Positions 18,277 to 27,116 of a stretch of 64,000 nucleotides of DNA are shown piece after piece. The position numbers were made by a program, and so were the translations under genes. The notes below the pieces were generated by a model. It did no database searches. It saw only the letters and a list, made by a program, of their open reading frames with translations, and had not been told where the DNA came from. Every line of letters begins with the position of its first letter. The first letter of the stretch is position 1. Source of the DNA: Paenarthrobacter nitroguajacolicus (GTDB taxonomy: Bacteria > Actinomycetota > Actinomycetes > Actinomycetales > Micrococcaceae); contig NZ_VNFK01000010.1 of assembly GCF_007786235.1 (NCBI RefSeq), forward strand, positions 100,904 through 164,903, given 5' to 3'.

Positions 18277-18349
18277 GGGGCTGTGGCGCAGCTGGTAGCG
18301 CACCTGCATGGCATGCAGGGGGTCAGGGGTTCGAGTCCCCTCAGCTCCA
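18277..18349 (+). tRNA. tRNA-Ala (anticodon GGC), copy 2
   Basis: This copy is base-for-base identical to 17167-17239, with the same GGC anticodon and no encoded CCA. The identity ends at the tRNA boundaries apart from one T downstream and a similar GAGTTGCTTCG element about 50 bases upstream of each copy. A strong terminator follows directly. Confidence 0.97.
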
Positions 18350-18356
18350 CTTCGGA

Positions 18357-18388
18357 AAAAGACCCCGCTCATTCGAGCGGGGTCTTTT
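18357..18388 (+). terminator. rho-independent terminator after tRNA-Ala copy 2
   Basis: A perfect 14-base stem (18357-18370 with 18375-18388), loop ATTC, whose descending arm ends in TTTT. It can also serve the convergent cupin gene because the ascending arm starts AAAA. Confidence 0.93.
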
Positions 18389-18408
18389 GCTTTCTCTCGA
18401 CTGCGAAT

Positions 18409-18786
18409 TTACTCGGGAGGTCGTGCGAATTCCGCGCCGCTGACGAACTCGACGCCTTGGAAGGGCTCACTGCCCACCACCTTGGCGTTGTGGCCCGGAG
18501 GGATGCTGTAGGAATCTCCCGCGGAAATGCTGATCTTCCCGCCGTCGTTGGTTTCCACTTCCAAATTGCCTGAGACGCAGAAACCTACGTGGCTCAGCTG
18601 GCAGGAGTCGGTACCGACGACTGGTTTGATGCAGTCGGCCCAGGTCCAGCCCGGTTCAAACGTCATGCGGCCGATTGTGTAGTCTCCTACGGTGACAAGG
18701 TCCAACACGGTCTTGTCCGGTCGCCGTGTCTCGTCGGGGGAGTTGTGGGACTTTACTTCAAGGTTCGTGACAACATTGACACTCAT
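18409..18786 (-). CDS. cupin domain protein
   Basis: The 125-residue single-domain protein has the cupin beta-barrel pattern: YTIGRMTFEPGWTWADCIKP, then SHVGFCVSGNLEVETNDG (second-strand region) and the PPGHNAKVVG loop (cupin motif 2 with one histidine). Some usual metal ligands in motif 1 are replaced (CQLSHVGF), so it may not be a metal enzyme. It converges on the tRNA-Ala terminator. The substrate is unknown. Confidence 0.85.
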   Translation of the reverse strand: MSVNVVTNLEVKSHNSPDETRRPDKTVLDLVTVGDYTIGRMTFEPGWTWADCIKPVVGTDSCQLSHVGFCVSGNLEVETNDGGKISISAGDSYSIPPGHNAKVVGSEPFQGVEFVSGAEFARPPE

Positions 18787-19009
18787 GGCTTCTCGTTGGG
18801 GAGGGGGAGCCGAATGATTGGTGGTCCCGGTGCCTGGCTCCTTGGGTTCGCCGGTTCCTATGCCTGCCGGCGTCCGAGGGTTGTGACATCAACCGGAGCG
18901 ACGAGCAGGTGTTTGCCTGATGCTCTCCAGATTCCTCCCTGGCACCTCTTAAGTCGAGACACCGCAGCTAAGTCAAAAAAGCTGCCGCAAGGAAAGCGAG
19001 AACCGCATC

Positions 19010-20164
19010 GTGACGTCATGGGAACTTGAGGCGCTGTTCGGAAGCCTAAGCAGGCTCCCCGACGTCGAAGCGGACAACCTCCAGGCTCACGACGCCACTG
19101 ACAGGCTGTTGCTGGAGACGGCTGGGGGCTTGGTCGGCCCGGAAACCGAGATCGTTGTCATTGGCGACCGTTACGGCGCCTTGACGTTGGGCGCTTTGGT
19201 TGGGCTCGGCGTCGAACATGTGCGGGTGAACCAGGACCTGTCCACCGGCAGGCGCGCGCTTCAGCGCAATGCGGCCACGGCCGGGTTGGAGGGGCGCTAC
19301 ATTGAGCATGAACTCGGCCGGGAATTGCTGGAGGGGGCGAGCCTGATCCTTCTGCAGTTGCCTAAGTCGCTTGCTGAGTTGGAGGAAATCGCCGACGCCG
19401 TTGCCCGGTTTGCACCGCCGCATGCGGTCTTGCTTGGCGGAGGCCGCGTCAAGCACATGTCCGTTGGAATGAACGCTGTGTTGGAAAAGTACTTCTCCAC
19501 GCTCCAACCCCAGCTGGCCCGGCAGAAGTCCCGTGTGCTGGTGGCGAAGAACCCTCAACCCGTTGCCGGCCCGGCGCCCTTCCCCATGGTGCAGTCACTT
19601 CCGGAGCTGGGGCTCACGGTACAGGCCCACGGCGCTGTATTCTCCGGTGCCCGCCTTGATATCGGAACGCGCTACTTGCTCACGTTCCTTGATCGCATGC
19701 CACCATCGCAGAAAACAGTCGACCTCGGTTGCGGAACGGGCATTCTGGCCGCCATGTATGCGCGCCGTAACCCCATGGCCCGTGTCATCGCTACTGACCA
19801 GTCCGCGGCCGCCGTCGCCTCGGCCAGGGGGACTGCGGCGGCCAACGGCCTGGGGGAGCAGATCACGGTGCTGCACGATGACGCCATGTCCACCCTTGAT
19901 GCGGGCAGTGCCGACCTCATCCTGCTGAACCCGCCGTTCCATGTGGGTACAAGCGTCCACGCTGGCGCTGCGCTGAAGATGTTTGAGGCCGCCGCCCGGG
20001 TCCTGGCGCCCGGAGGGGAACTATGGACGGTCTACAACAGCCACTTGCAGTACCGGGCTGCCCTTGAACGCCTCATCGGGCCGACAGTTGAGGAAGGCAG
20101 GAATCCCAAGTTCACGGTGACGCGGAGCCGGAAGGGCTGGGCGTCATCAAAAACCACGGTCTGA
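19010..20164 (+). CDS. RsmC/RlmG-like rRNA (guanine-N2) methyltransferase
   Basis: The 384-residue protein has a divergent N-terminal methyltransferase-like domain (about 1-180) and an active C-terminal one with the SAM motif DLGCGTGILAA (about 240) and the catalytic NPPFH (about 305). Two tandem domains and NPPF are typical of RsmC (16S G1207) and RlmG (23S G1835), which methylate guanine N2. The sequence does not decide which. The GTG start has AAGGAAAGCGAG upstream. It is a single gene, not obviously linked to its neighbours. Confidence 0.87.
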   Translation: MTSWELEALFGSLSRLPDVEADNLQAHDATDRLLLETAGGLVGPETEIVVIGDRYGALTLGALVGLGVEHVRVNQDLSTGRRALQRNAATAGLEGRYIEHELGRELLEGASLILLQLPKSLAELEEIADAVARFAPPHAVLLGGGRVKHMSVGMNAVLEKYFSTLQPQLARQKSRVLVAKNPQPVAGPAPFPMVQSLPELGLTVQAHGAVFSGARLDIGTRYLLTFLDRMPPSQKTVDLGCGTGILAAMYARRNPMARVIATDQSAAAVASARGTAAANGLGEQITVLHDDAMSTLDAGSADLILLNPPFHVGTSVHAGAALKMFEAAARVLAPGGELWTVYNSHLQYRAALERLIGPTVEEGRNPKFTVTRSRKGWASSKTTV

Positions 20165-20308
20165 ACGCCTGTCGCATACAATGCAGTGTCATCGTTACCA
20201 AGCCCTGACTCCGTGGCCAGCGTGTGCTCGTATCCGTGGCGGCGGGGGTATCGTACGATGCAGACACAGACTAATTCGACGACGTTTTCCGAATAACGAG
20301 GGGCATCA

Positions 20309-21559
20309 GTGACTGAGATCCGGCAGCCGACACCTAGGCGCGGAACGAACCTACCCCGCATGGGGGACTTCAACCTGACCGTCATTCTGGAGGCGATCCG
20401 GCGGTCATCGGGCGGACTCAGCCGCGTCGAACTGGCACAGATCGTGGGGCTCTCCCCGCAGACGATTTCCAACATTTCGCGGCGCCTCCTGGATCAGCAA
20501 CTCATTGTGGAGGCCGGCAAGGAGGGTTCCGGCCCCGGAAAGCCGCGCACCATCCTGCGCCTGAACCCCGCAGGGATGTATGCGGTGGGCGTGCACCTGG
20601 ACCCGGCCGTCATTACTTTTGTTGTCTTGAACTTGCTCGGTGACGTCGTGAGGCATTCCCGCATGGCGACGCCGGGCGGTGACCCGGCGGGCGTGATCAC
20701 CAGTATTGCCGAGCAGATCCAAGTGCTCATCGAAGAATCAGGTGTGGACGCAACCAAGATCGCGGGACTGGGTGTTGCGGTTCCCGGTCCGATCGACCTT
20801 GACGAAGGTTCCGTAGTGGAGCCGCCTCTATTGACACGCTGGAACAGAGTGCGCATCCGGGAGGCATTGACCGAGGCCACAGGCCTGGAGACGCTGGTGG
20901 ACAAGGACGTCACCAGCGCCGCGGTTGCCGAGACGTGGGCAGGCGGGGCCAGTGGTGCCGGAAGCTTTGTCTTCATGTACATGGGTACAGGCATCGGCTG
21001 CGGCATCGTGCTCAATGATGAAGTGGTGCGGGGGACATCGGGTAACGCCGGTGAAATTGGTCATATTGTGGTGGACCCTGATGGTCCGCTGTGTGATTGT
21101 GGTCAGCGCGGTTGCGTCAAATCTTCGGCCATCCCGCAGGTGGTTGTTGCTGAAGCCCAGGAAGCCGGCGTCCTCGACGGACGTCATGAGGGTTCCGACG
21201 GCCCTGAGGTCCAAGAGCGCTTCGCCGAATTGTGCGATAAAGCTGATGCCGGCGACGAAAAGGCCATTGCCATCCTGGCCAAATCGGCTACGCTCGTCGC
21301 GCGTGCCGTGTCCGTCGTGACCAATACTTTGGACGTCGAGCGCGTAGTTTTCGGCGGCCCTTTCTGGGGTCGGGTGTCGCCGTACTTCCTGGAACGTGTT
21401 CCTGCGCTCCTGGATACGAACAACGCGGCCCGTATGATCCACGGCCTCGAAGTGGTGGGAACAGGTGTGGGTGAGGATGTCGGCGCCATCGGCGCAGCGT
21501 GCCTCGTGCTGGAACACACGCTGGCCCCCCGCGCACAAAGGCTCCTGCTGGAGGGCTAG
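20309..21559 (+). CDS. ROK family transcriptional regulator
   Basis: The 416-residue protein has an N-terminal winged helix (residues about 20-75: LSRVELAQIVGLSPQTISNISRRLLDQQLIVEAG) and a ROK domain with GLGVAVPGPID, DKDVTSAAVAE, GTGIGCGIV and the zinc motif CDCGQRGCVKS. In the zinc motif the usual acidic residue after the last Cys is replaced by Lys. ROK repressors sense a sugar or sugar phosphate. It lies directly upstream of a sugar ABC importer on the same strand (102 bases to the binding-protein ATG), so it likely controls it. A short ATCGTACGAT dyad at 20250-20259 could be part of its operator. Confidence 0.9.
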   Translation: MTEIRQPTPRRGTNLPRMGDFNLTVILEAIRRSSGGLSRVELAQIVGLSPQTISNISRRLLDQQLIVEAGKEGSGPGKPRTILRLNPAGMYAVGVHLDPAVITFVVLNLLGDVVRHSRMATPGGDPAGVITSIAEQIQVLIEESGVDATKIAGLGVAVPGPIDLDEGSVVEPPLLTRWNRVRIREALTEATGLETLVDKDVTSAAVAETWAGGASGAGSFVFMYMGTGIGCGIVLNDEVVRGTSGNAGEIGHIVVDPDGPLCDCGQRGCVKSSAIPQVVVAEAQEAGVLDGRHEGSDGPEVQERFAELCDKADAGDEKAIAILAKSATLVARAVSVVTNTLDVERVVFGGPFWGRVSPYFLERVPALLDTNNAARMIHGLEVVGTGVGEDVGAIGAACLVLEHTLAPRAQRLLLEG

Positions 21560-21661
21560 GCCCTGGGCAGGGACAACCGAATATCCGCAAGGCTCGGCCA
21601 CGTCGCGGGAGTGTCACGGTGAAGTGAGGGGCTGCAGCCGCGTTTGATTGAATGGAGCACC

Positions 21662-23032
21662 ATGCGCCGCCCAGTGAAGAATGTCGCAGTACGTTTCTCC
21701 GCCATCGTGTCCGTCGTTGCCCTGCTGGTGGCCGTGACGTCCTGCTCACCTACGCCTGAGGCAACTCAAAGCAAGACCTTGAAGATCGTCTACCAGAAAA
21801 CCGACTCGTTTACGGCCCTTGACGCGGTCATGCAGGATGCCAAGAAAGAATTCGAAGCCGCCAATTCCGGGGTGACGGTAGACCTCCAGCCCATCCAAGC
21901 CAATGACGACGACTACGGAACCAAGCTGTCGCTGGCGCAGCGTTCCGCGGACACCGCCCCGGACGTCTTCTATGAGGACACCTTTAAGGTGCGTTCCGAC
22001 GTCGACGCCGGGTACCTCCTCAAGCTGGACAGTTACCTCGAGAAGTGGGACGACTGGTCCGCGTTCAACGAAGCAGCCAAGGCAGCTGGCCGTGCCGACG
22101 ACGGCGGCATCTATGCTGTCCCGCTGGGCACCGATACCCGTGCCATTTGGTACAACAAAGCCGTGCTCCAGAAAGCGGGGGTCTCCCTGCCTTGGCAGCC
22201 GAAGACTTGGGACGATATTCTCACCACGGCACGCGCCATCAAGGCCTCCGACCCCAACGTGATCCCCTTCAACATGTACGCAGGCAAGGGGACCGGCGAG
22301 GGCACAGTGATGCAGAGTTTCTACGAGCTGCTCTATGGCACAGACAGCACGCTGTATGACGAGAAGGAGAAGAAGTGGGTAGTCGGCTCACTGGGCTTCA
22401 CCGACTCGCTGGCGTTCCTGAAGACCCTCTATGACGAAAAGCTCGCGGTCAGTCCAGCCGAAGCACTGGATGCGAACGTCTGGAAGAAGGTCTTTGGCGA
22501 ATGGTTCCCCCAAGGAAAACTGGCCGCCACCGTGGAAGGTTCCTACACGCCGTCGTTCTGGCAAAAAGGCGGCGCGTATGAGTGGCCAGGCTATGAGCAG
22601 GACATGGCCGTAGCCATGTTCCCCACGCAGAAGGGGCAGGAACCCGGCGGCGTCAGCATGTCCGGCGGCTGGACGCTGGCGGTGGGTGCCAAAAGCAAGA
22701 ACCCTGAGCTGGCCTTCCAGTTCCTCACCACTGCGCTGAACAAGAAGAACGCGCTGGCCTACGACATCAACAATTCGCAGATCGCCGTCCGCACGGATGT
22801 TGCCTCGGAGCCGCAGTATCTGGCGGCGAATCCCTTCGTTAAGGATGTTTCGGACCTGGTGAAGGTGACCCACTACCGCCCAGCCACCGCGGACTACCCC
22901 AGGATCTCCTCCGCCGTCCAAGTTGCCACGGAAGCGGTGATCACGGGCAAGCAGAGCCCCGAGGATGCCGCTGCCGAATACGACGCAACGGTCCGTAAGC
23001 TCGTCGGTGAGGACAAGGTCCTGGAGAAATGA
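21662..23032 (+). CDS. sugar ABC transporter substrate-binding lipoprotein
   Basis: The 456-residue family-1 solute-binding protein begins with a lipoprotein signal (MRRPVKNVAVRF, hydrophobic core, lipobox VTSC, about residues 1-28). The mature part has the maltose-binding-like layout (FEAANSGVTVDLQPIQAND, VPLGTDTRAIWYNKAVL, GKLAATVEGSY, GGWTLAVGAKSKNPELAFQFL). It would be anchored to the outer face of the membrane. ATG 21662 is preceded by GGAG; an in-frame codon at 21644 lacks a signal-peptide logic. It overlaps the next gene by four bases. The substrate, probably an oligosaccharide, cannot be named from sequence. Confidence 0.92.
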   Translation: MRRPVKNVAVRFSAIVSVVALLVAVTSCSPTPEATQSKTLKIVYQKTDSFTALDAVMQDAKKEFEAANSGVTVDLQPIQANDDDYGTKLSLAQRSADTAPDVFYEDTFKVRSDVDAGYLLKLDSYLEKWDDWSAFNEAAKAAGRADDGGIYAVPLGTDTRAIWYNKAVLQKAGVSLPWQPKTWDDILTTARAIKASDPNVIPFNMYAGKGTGEGTVMQSFYELLYGTDSTLYDEKEKKWVVGSLGFTDSLAFLKTLYDEKLAVSPAEALDANVWKKVFGEWFPQGKLAATVEGSYTPSFWQKGGAYEWPGYEQDMAVAMFPTQKGQEPGGVSMSGGWTLAVGAKSKNPELAFQFLTTALNKKNALAYDINNSQIAVRTDVASEPQYLAANPFVKDVSDLVKVTHYRPATADYPRISSAVQVATEAVITGKQSPEDAAAEYDATVRKLVGEDKVLEK

Positions 23033-23898
23033 CGATCCGCCGCTCGCTGCGGCTCCTTCCAGTAGTCCCATCCATTCTTCTGCTGCTTTTATTCCTGCTT
23101 GCCCCGGTGGTGTGGTCCTTTTACGCATCGTTTACCGATGCCTCGTTGTCCGGCAAAGCTGCCAGGGACCCGCAATGGGTTGGCGCGGACAACTACGTGC
23201 GGATGTTCAGTGACGACTCGTTCCCGTTGGCCGCCTGGCTGACGGTGGTCTTTGTCGCAGCTTCGGCTGTGCTTGGCCAGAACGTCCTCGGCCTGTTGAT
23301 CGCACTGCTGATGACACGGTCGCGAAGGGCGGTGTCGTCGTTGGTGGGCACGGCAGTGGTGGCGGCTTGGGTCCTGCCTGAAATCGTGGCCGCCTTCGCC
23401 GCCTACGCCTACTTCAACCGGGATGGGACGCTGAACCAGCTGTTGGGGGTGGTGGGTGGTCAGGGCCCGGACTGGCTGTATTCCTTCCCGATGGTTGCTA
23501 TTGTCCTGGCGAATACGTGGCGCGGAACTGCCTTCTCCATGCTGGTGTACCGGGCGGCGCTGGCGGATGTTCCCCGGGACATCTCAGAGGCGGCACTGGT
23601 GGATGGTGCCAAGGGATGGCAGCGCCTTACCTACATCACGCTGCCGCTGATCCGGAGCAGCATCGCCACCAACCTGATGCTGATCACGCTCCAAACGCTG
23701 GCTGTGTTCACCCTCATTTGGGTGATGACTGCGGGTGGACCCGCCAACGCCAGCACCACTTTGCCGGTGCTGGCCTACCAGGAGGCCTTCAAGTTTGGTG
23801 ACATCGGCTACGGGACGGCTGTGGCGTCCGTGCTGATTCTGTTGGGGATGGTCTTCGGCGCGGTGTACGTCCGGCTCCTGCGGGAGCAGCGCCCATGA
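23029..23898 (+). CDS. sugar ABC transporter permease (MalF-type)
   Basis: The 289-residue inner-membrane protein has about six membrane segments and the EAA loop that contacts the ATPase (EAALVDGAKGWQRLTYITLP). It is the first of two permeases and overlaps both neighbours by four bases (ATGA), so the binding protein and permeases are made as a coupled set. The N-terminus begins directly with a membrane segment after a basic MTIRRSLR. Confidence 0.93.
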   Translation: MTIRRSLRLLPVVPSILLLLLFLLAPVVWSFYASFTDASLSGKAARDPQWVGADNYVRMFSDDSFPLAAWLTVVFVAASAVLGQNVLGLLIALLMTRSRRAVSSLVGTAVVAAWVLPEIVAAFAAYAYFNRDGTLNQLLGVVGGQGPDWLYSFPMVAIVLANTWRGTAFSMLVYRAALADVPRDISEAALVDGAKGWQRLTYITLPLIRSSIATNLMLITLQTLAVFTLIWVMTAGGPANASTTLPVLAYQEAFKFGDIGYGTAVASVLILLGMVFGAVYVRLLREQRP

Positions 23899-24773
23899 CC
23901 GGCAGCCGACTGCGAGCGCCGGCGGGTGCGGATAGCACGACGACGACCCGCAGCGCCCGCTCCAGGGCCAGGGTTGGTGCGGACATCGCCTTGGTAGTGA
24001 TTGGCTTGTGCTTTATGGCGCCTTTGCTGTGGTTGCTGCTGGCCGCCGTCGACCCCCAAGCCGGCTACCAGACCACGGTGCCGTCAACGCCGTCGACGGA
24101 TAATTTCCGGGCTGTCCTGACTCCTGAACTGTTGTTTCGGCCGCTGGCCAACAGCTTCCTGCTGTCTGCCGGAACTGCGGTAGTCAACGTGTTGGTCGCG
24201 GTCCTTGCTGCCTATCCTTTGTCCAGATACCAATCCCGGTTCAACAAGCCCTTCATGTACACGGTGCTGTTCGGTACGTCGTTGCCCGTGACGGCCATCA
24301 TGGTGCCGGTCTATGGCTTGTTCGTCCAGTTGCAGCTGCTGGATTCCATGGCAGCAACGATCTTCTTCATGGCCACCACTACTCTGCCCATGGCGATCTG
24401 GATGACCAAGAACTTCATGGATTCAGTTCCGTTGGAGTTGGAGGAGGCGGCGTGGATGGATGGCGCCTCGAACATGGCGGCGCTGCGGACCGTCGTGCTG
24501 CCCCTGATGAGGCAGGGGCTTGGCGTGGTGTTTATCTTTGTGTTCATCCAGGCATGGGGGAATTTCTTCGTGCCCTTCATCCTGTTGCTCTCCCCAAGCA
24601 AGCAACCGGCGGCAGTGTCCATCTTCAGCTTTTTCGGCCAGCACGGCGCCATTGCCTACGGACAGTTGGCCGCGTTCTCCATCCTGTATTCCGTGCCCGT
24701 GCTGGTGCTCTATGCGGTGGTCTCCCGGGGCATGGGAAATTCCTTTGCCCTGTCCGGTGCCATGAAAGGTTAG
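23895..24773 (+). CDS. sugar ABC transporter permease (MalG-type)
   Basis: The 292-residue protein has six predicted membrane segments and an EAA loop (EEAAWMDGASNMAALRTVVLP). The N-terminal 35 residues are Arg/Ala/Thr-rich and cytoplasmic. It closes the importer operon: no ATP-binding gene and no glycosidase follows. In actinobacteria such importers usually share a single MsiK-type ATPase encoded elsewhere, which is the likely situation here. Confidence 0.93.
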   Translation: MTGSRLRAPAGADSTTTTRSARSRARVGADIALVVIGLCFMAPLLWLLLAAVDPQAGYQTTVPSTPSTDNFRAVLTPELLFRPLANSFLLSAGTAVVNVLVAVLAAYPLSRYQSRFNKPFMYTVLFGTSLPVTAIMVPVYGLFVQLQLLDSMAATIFFMATTTLPMAIWMTKNFMDSVPLELEEAAWMDGASNMAALRTVVLPLMRQGLGVVFIFVFIQAWGNFFVPFILLLSPSKQPAAVSIFSFFGQHGAIAYGQLAAFSILYSVPVLVLYAVVSRGMGNSFALSGAMKG

Positions 24774-24801
24774 CCGGATGCCATGAAAAGCCAGTGCCCG
24801 G

Positions 24802-25005
24802 TCAGTCGATGTCCTCGACGATTTCACCGTAGGGGATGGAATCGTCAAGGTGGGCCTGGTGTCCGGTTGGGCCCCTGTTGAACGTGATGCGTACACCGTG
24901 CCGTTGGTCCGCTGCCGACTGGAGGAGAACGGGGCGAACGGCGTCGATGACGTGCTGATCCTGGGATGCCAGGTAGTTCTGGTAGGCGGCTGGTAGCTGA
25001 TGCAT
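24802..25005 (-). CDS. small conserved hypothetical protein (67 aa)
   Basis: The frame encodes MHQLPAAYQNYLASQDQHV and onwards to an acidic end (YGEIVEDID). It is soluble, with a compact mix of polar and aromatic residues and a central RHGVRITFNRGPTGHQAHLD. Composition and codon pattern look coding, unlike the overlapping longer frames. A GGAGG lies on the minus strand about 14 bases before the ATG, a slightly long spacing; an upstream in-frame ATG (MGAPEVYPFA) is possible. It is transcribed against the importer and away from moxR. The function is unknown. Confidence 0.6.
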   Translation of the reverse strand: MHQLPAAYQNYLASQDQHVIDAVRPVLLQSAADQRHGVRITFNRGPTGHQAHLDDSIPYGEIVEDID

Positions 25006-25170
25006 GGCAAAAGGATAGACCTCCGGCGCGCCCATGGGGAGGGGTACCCATTGCGGCTCCGAACGGGGAGGACTTGGATAGAGTGGCCGATGCAGGCGGA
25101 GCACAGGAGTGCCCGGCACCCAGTGCCAGCCGCTTGCCGGGAGACACCAACGCCAGCGAGGGGACCACGA

Positions 25171-26178
25171 GTGCAACAGATCACTGCCACGGCCGGAATC
25201 GACGCACCGGAGATGGCCCGGGCCCAGCAGCTGGTGGGCAGCATCGTCCGCAGCTTCGAGAACAAAGTGGTGGGACAAACCCGGCTTCGCGAGACCTTGG
25301 TCATTGGTCTTCTGACGGGCGGCCACGTGCTGCTGGAAAGCGTTCCGGGGCTGGCCAAGACCACGGCGGCCCAGGCCCTCGCGGAGTCAGTGAGTGCCGA
25401 GTTCCGCCGTATCCAGTGCACACCGGACCTGTTGCCCAGCGACATCGCGGGTACCCAGATCTTTGACGCAGCCAAGGGTACCTTTGTCACACAGTTGGGC
25501 CCCGTCCATGCCAACATCGTCCTGCTGGATGAGATCAACCGCTCCAGCGCCAAGACGCAAAGCGCCATGCTGGAAGCGATGCAGGAACGGCAGACCTCCA
25601 TCGGCGGCGAGTCATACCCCTTGCCGCAGCCTTTCCTGGTGCTCGCCACACAAAACCCGATCGAGCAGGAGGGAACGTACCGTCTCCCCGAAGCGCAGAT
25701 GGACCGGTTCATGCTGAAGGACGTCCTGGATTATCCCAGCCCCGCGGAGGAAGCGGAGGTCATACGTCGCATTGATGCTGGAGTGTTCAGCGCAGATCAG
25801 AAGCCGCCGGCCGCTGCATCCCTTGACGCAGTGGTCCAGGTCCAGGAACTCGTACGTCGCGTGTACATCGACCCGGCAATTGTGAGGTACATCGTTGGCC
25901 TTGCGTACGTCACCCGCAACGCCACCCAGTACCTGGAACCCCAGCTGGCCAATCTGGTCGAATTCGGTGCGAGCCCACGGGCCAGCATCGCCTTCAGCCA
26001 GGCCGCCCGGGCGCTCGCACTGCTGAACGGGAGGGACCACGTCATTCCCGAGGACGTGAAAAACCTCGCACACCGTATCCTGCGCCACCGCATCATTCTT
26101 GGCTTCGATGCCGTGGTTGAAGGCATCCCCGTGGAGACCATCATCGATGCCGTCCTGGCGTCAGTCCAGACGCCGTAG
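25171..26178 (+). CDS. MoxR family AAA+ ATPase
   Basis: The 335-residue AAA+ ATPase has Walker A SVPGLAKTT (about 57-65), Walker B IVLLDEINR, and the MoxR-typical EAMQERQTSIGG and ATQNPIEQEGTYRLPEAQMDRF. MoxR proteins act as chaperones that mature or activate partners carrying von Willebrand domains. GTG 25171 (VQQITATAGIDAP) has GAGGGG upstream; the longer in-frame region lacks family similarity. It heads a six-gene operon (moxR, DUF58, membrane protein, two vWA proteins, helical-repeat protein) with overlapping or nearly touching genes. Confidence 0.95.
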   Translation: MQQITATAGIDAPEMARAQQLVGSIVRSFENKVVGQTRLRETLVIGLLTGGHVLLESVPGLAKTTAAQALAESVSAEFRRIQCTPDLLPSDIAGTQIFDAAKGTFVTQLGPVHANIVLLDEINRSSAKTQSAMLEAMQERQTSIGGESYPLPQPFLVLATQNPIEQEGTYRLPEAQMDRFMLKDVLDYPSPAEEAEVIRRIDAGVFSADQKPPAAASLDAVVQVQELVRRVYIDPAIVRYIVGLAYVTRNATQYLEPQLANLVEFGASPRASIAFSQAARALALLNGRDHVIPEDVKNLAHRILRHRIILGFDAVVEGIPVETIIDAVLASVQTP

Positions 26179-26189
26179 GGGACGAGTAG

Positions 26190-27116
26190 GTGCCTGGCCT
26201 CCTCCGACGCGTCAAGTCGAAGATGTTCATCTTCGCCCACCGCAGGACCCTCACTTTGCTCGACGGCGAATACGGTTCTGTGTTCAAAGGCCGCAGCCTG
26301 GACTTCGACGAGTTGCGCGCCTACGTCCCGGGCGACGAAGTCAGGGATATCGACTGGAAAGCAACAGCCAGGCATGGCTCGCCCCTGGTGAAGCGCTATG
26401 TCGCGGTGAGACGCCACTCAGTCCTGCTCCTGGTCGATGCAGGGCGCACCATGGCCGCACAGGCCCTGTCCGGGGAACCCAAGAAGGACATCGCCGTTCA
26501 CGCTGCCGGAGTCTTGGGGTACCTCGCGTCTCGGCACGGAGACAATGTGGGCCTTTTGCAGGGGGATACGGTCGCGTCCACCTACATTCCACCCCGTCAG
26601 GGCGAAGAGCATCTGGAACGGCTGCTCCAGGAAATCGACGCCATCGCCGTAGACAGCCCGGCCAGTGCCATCGCCGAACAGCTGGATTACGCCCTGAAGT
26701 ACCTGAAGGGGAGGCTGCTCATCGTCGTTATCGCGGACGAGTTCATGCCCGACCCTCGAGCGGAAGCGCTGATGCGTCGGCTGCGTGCACGCCATGAGGT
26801 GTTGTGGTTGACCATCCGCGATGCGGACCTCGCCCTGGAAACAGGAGGCCGCTCGCAGGACAGCACGGATGTGGGGACCGGATGGGGGATCCCCGCAGCA
26901 CTGGCCGCTGACGCCACGGTGCGTGCAGCCTATGCCACGGCGATGCTCCACCGTGGGCAACAACGCGACGCCATTTTCCGGCGCCTCGGAATCGCCGAGG
27001 AACAAACCACCGGCAGCGAAGACGTCCTGCCGGCAGTCTTCGCCCTCCTCGAAAAGCACCGTTCAGGCATCCGCGCAGCGCGGAGCGCCGGCAAAGGTGG
27101 GCGCAGTGCAGGATGA
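26190..27116 (+). CDS. DUF58 domain protein
   Basis: The 308-residue protein carries the DUF58 signature RSLDFDELRAYVPGDEVRDIDWKATARHG at about residues 30-60, followed by a von Willebrand-like domain (VLLLVDAGRTM, with a degenerate metal site). DUF58 proteins regularly sit beside moxR and vWA genes. They are thought to be part of a MoxR-dependent membrane-associated complex. The start is GTG with AGGGG upstream, eleven bases after moxR. The stop is overlapped by the next GTG by eleven bases. Confidence 0.9.
   Translation: MPGLLRRVKSKMFIFAHRRTLTLLDGEYGSVFKGRSLDFDELRAYVPGDEVRDIDWKATARHGSPLVKRYVAVRRHSVLLLVDAGRTMAAQALSGEPKKDIAVHAAGVLGYLASRHGDNVGLLQGDTVASTYIPPRQGEEHLERLLQEIDAIAVDSPASAIAEQLDYALKYLKGRLLIVVIADEFMPDPRAEALMRRLRARHEVLWLTIRDADLALETGGRSQDSTDVGTGWGIPAALAADATVRAAYATAMLHRGQQRDAIFRRLGIAEEQTTGSEDVLPAVFALLEKHRSGIRAARSAGKGGRSAG

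Noticed and set aside
17167..18349. The two tRNA-Ala copies as att sites of an integrated element
   Set aside because: No integrase, recombinase or phage gene lies between or next to them, and both are whole tRNA genes. Simple duplication is a better explanation.
24423..25712. 429-codon minus-strand frame covering the MalG-type permease and moxR
   Set aside because: It is a shadow of two well-supported plus-strand genes. Only the short frame 24802-25005, in a gap between them, has coding character.
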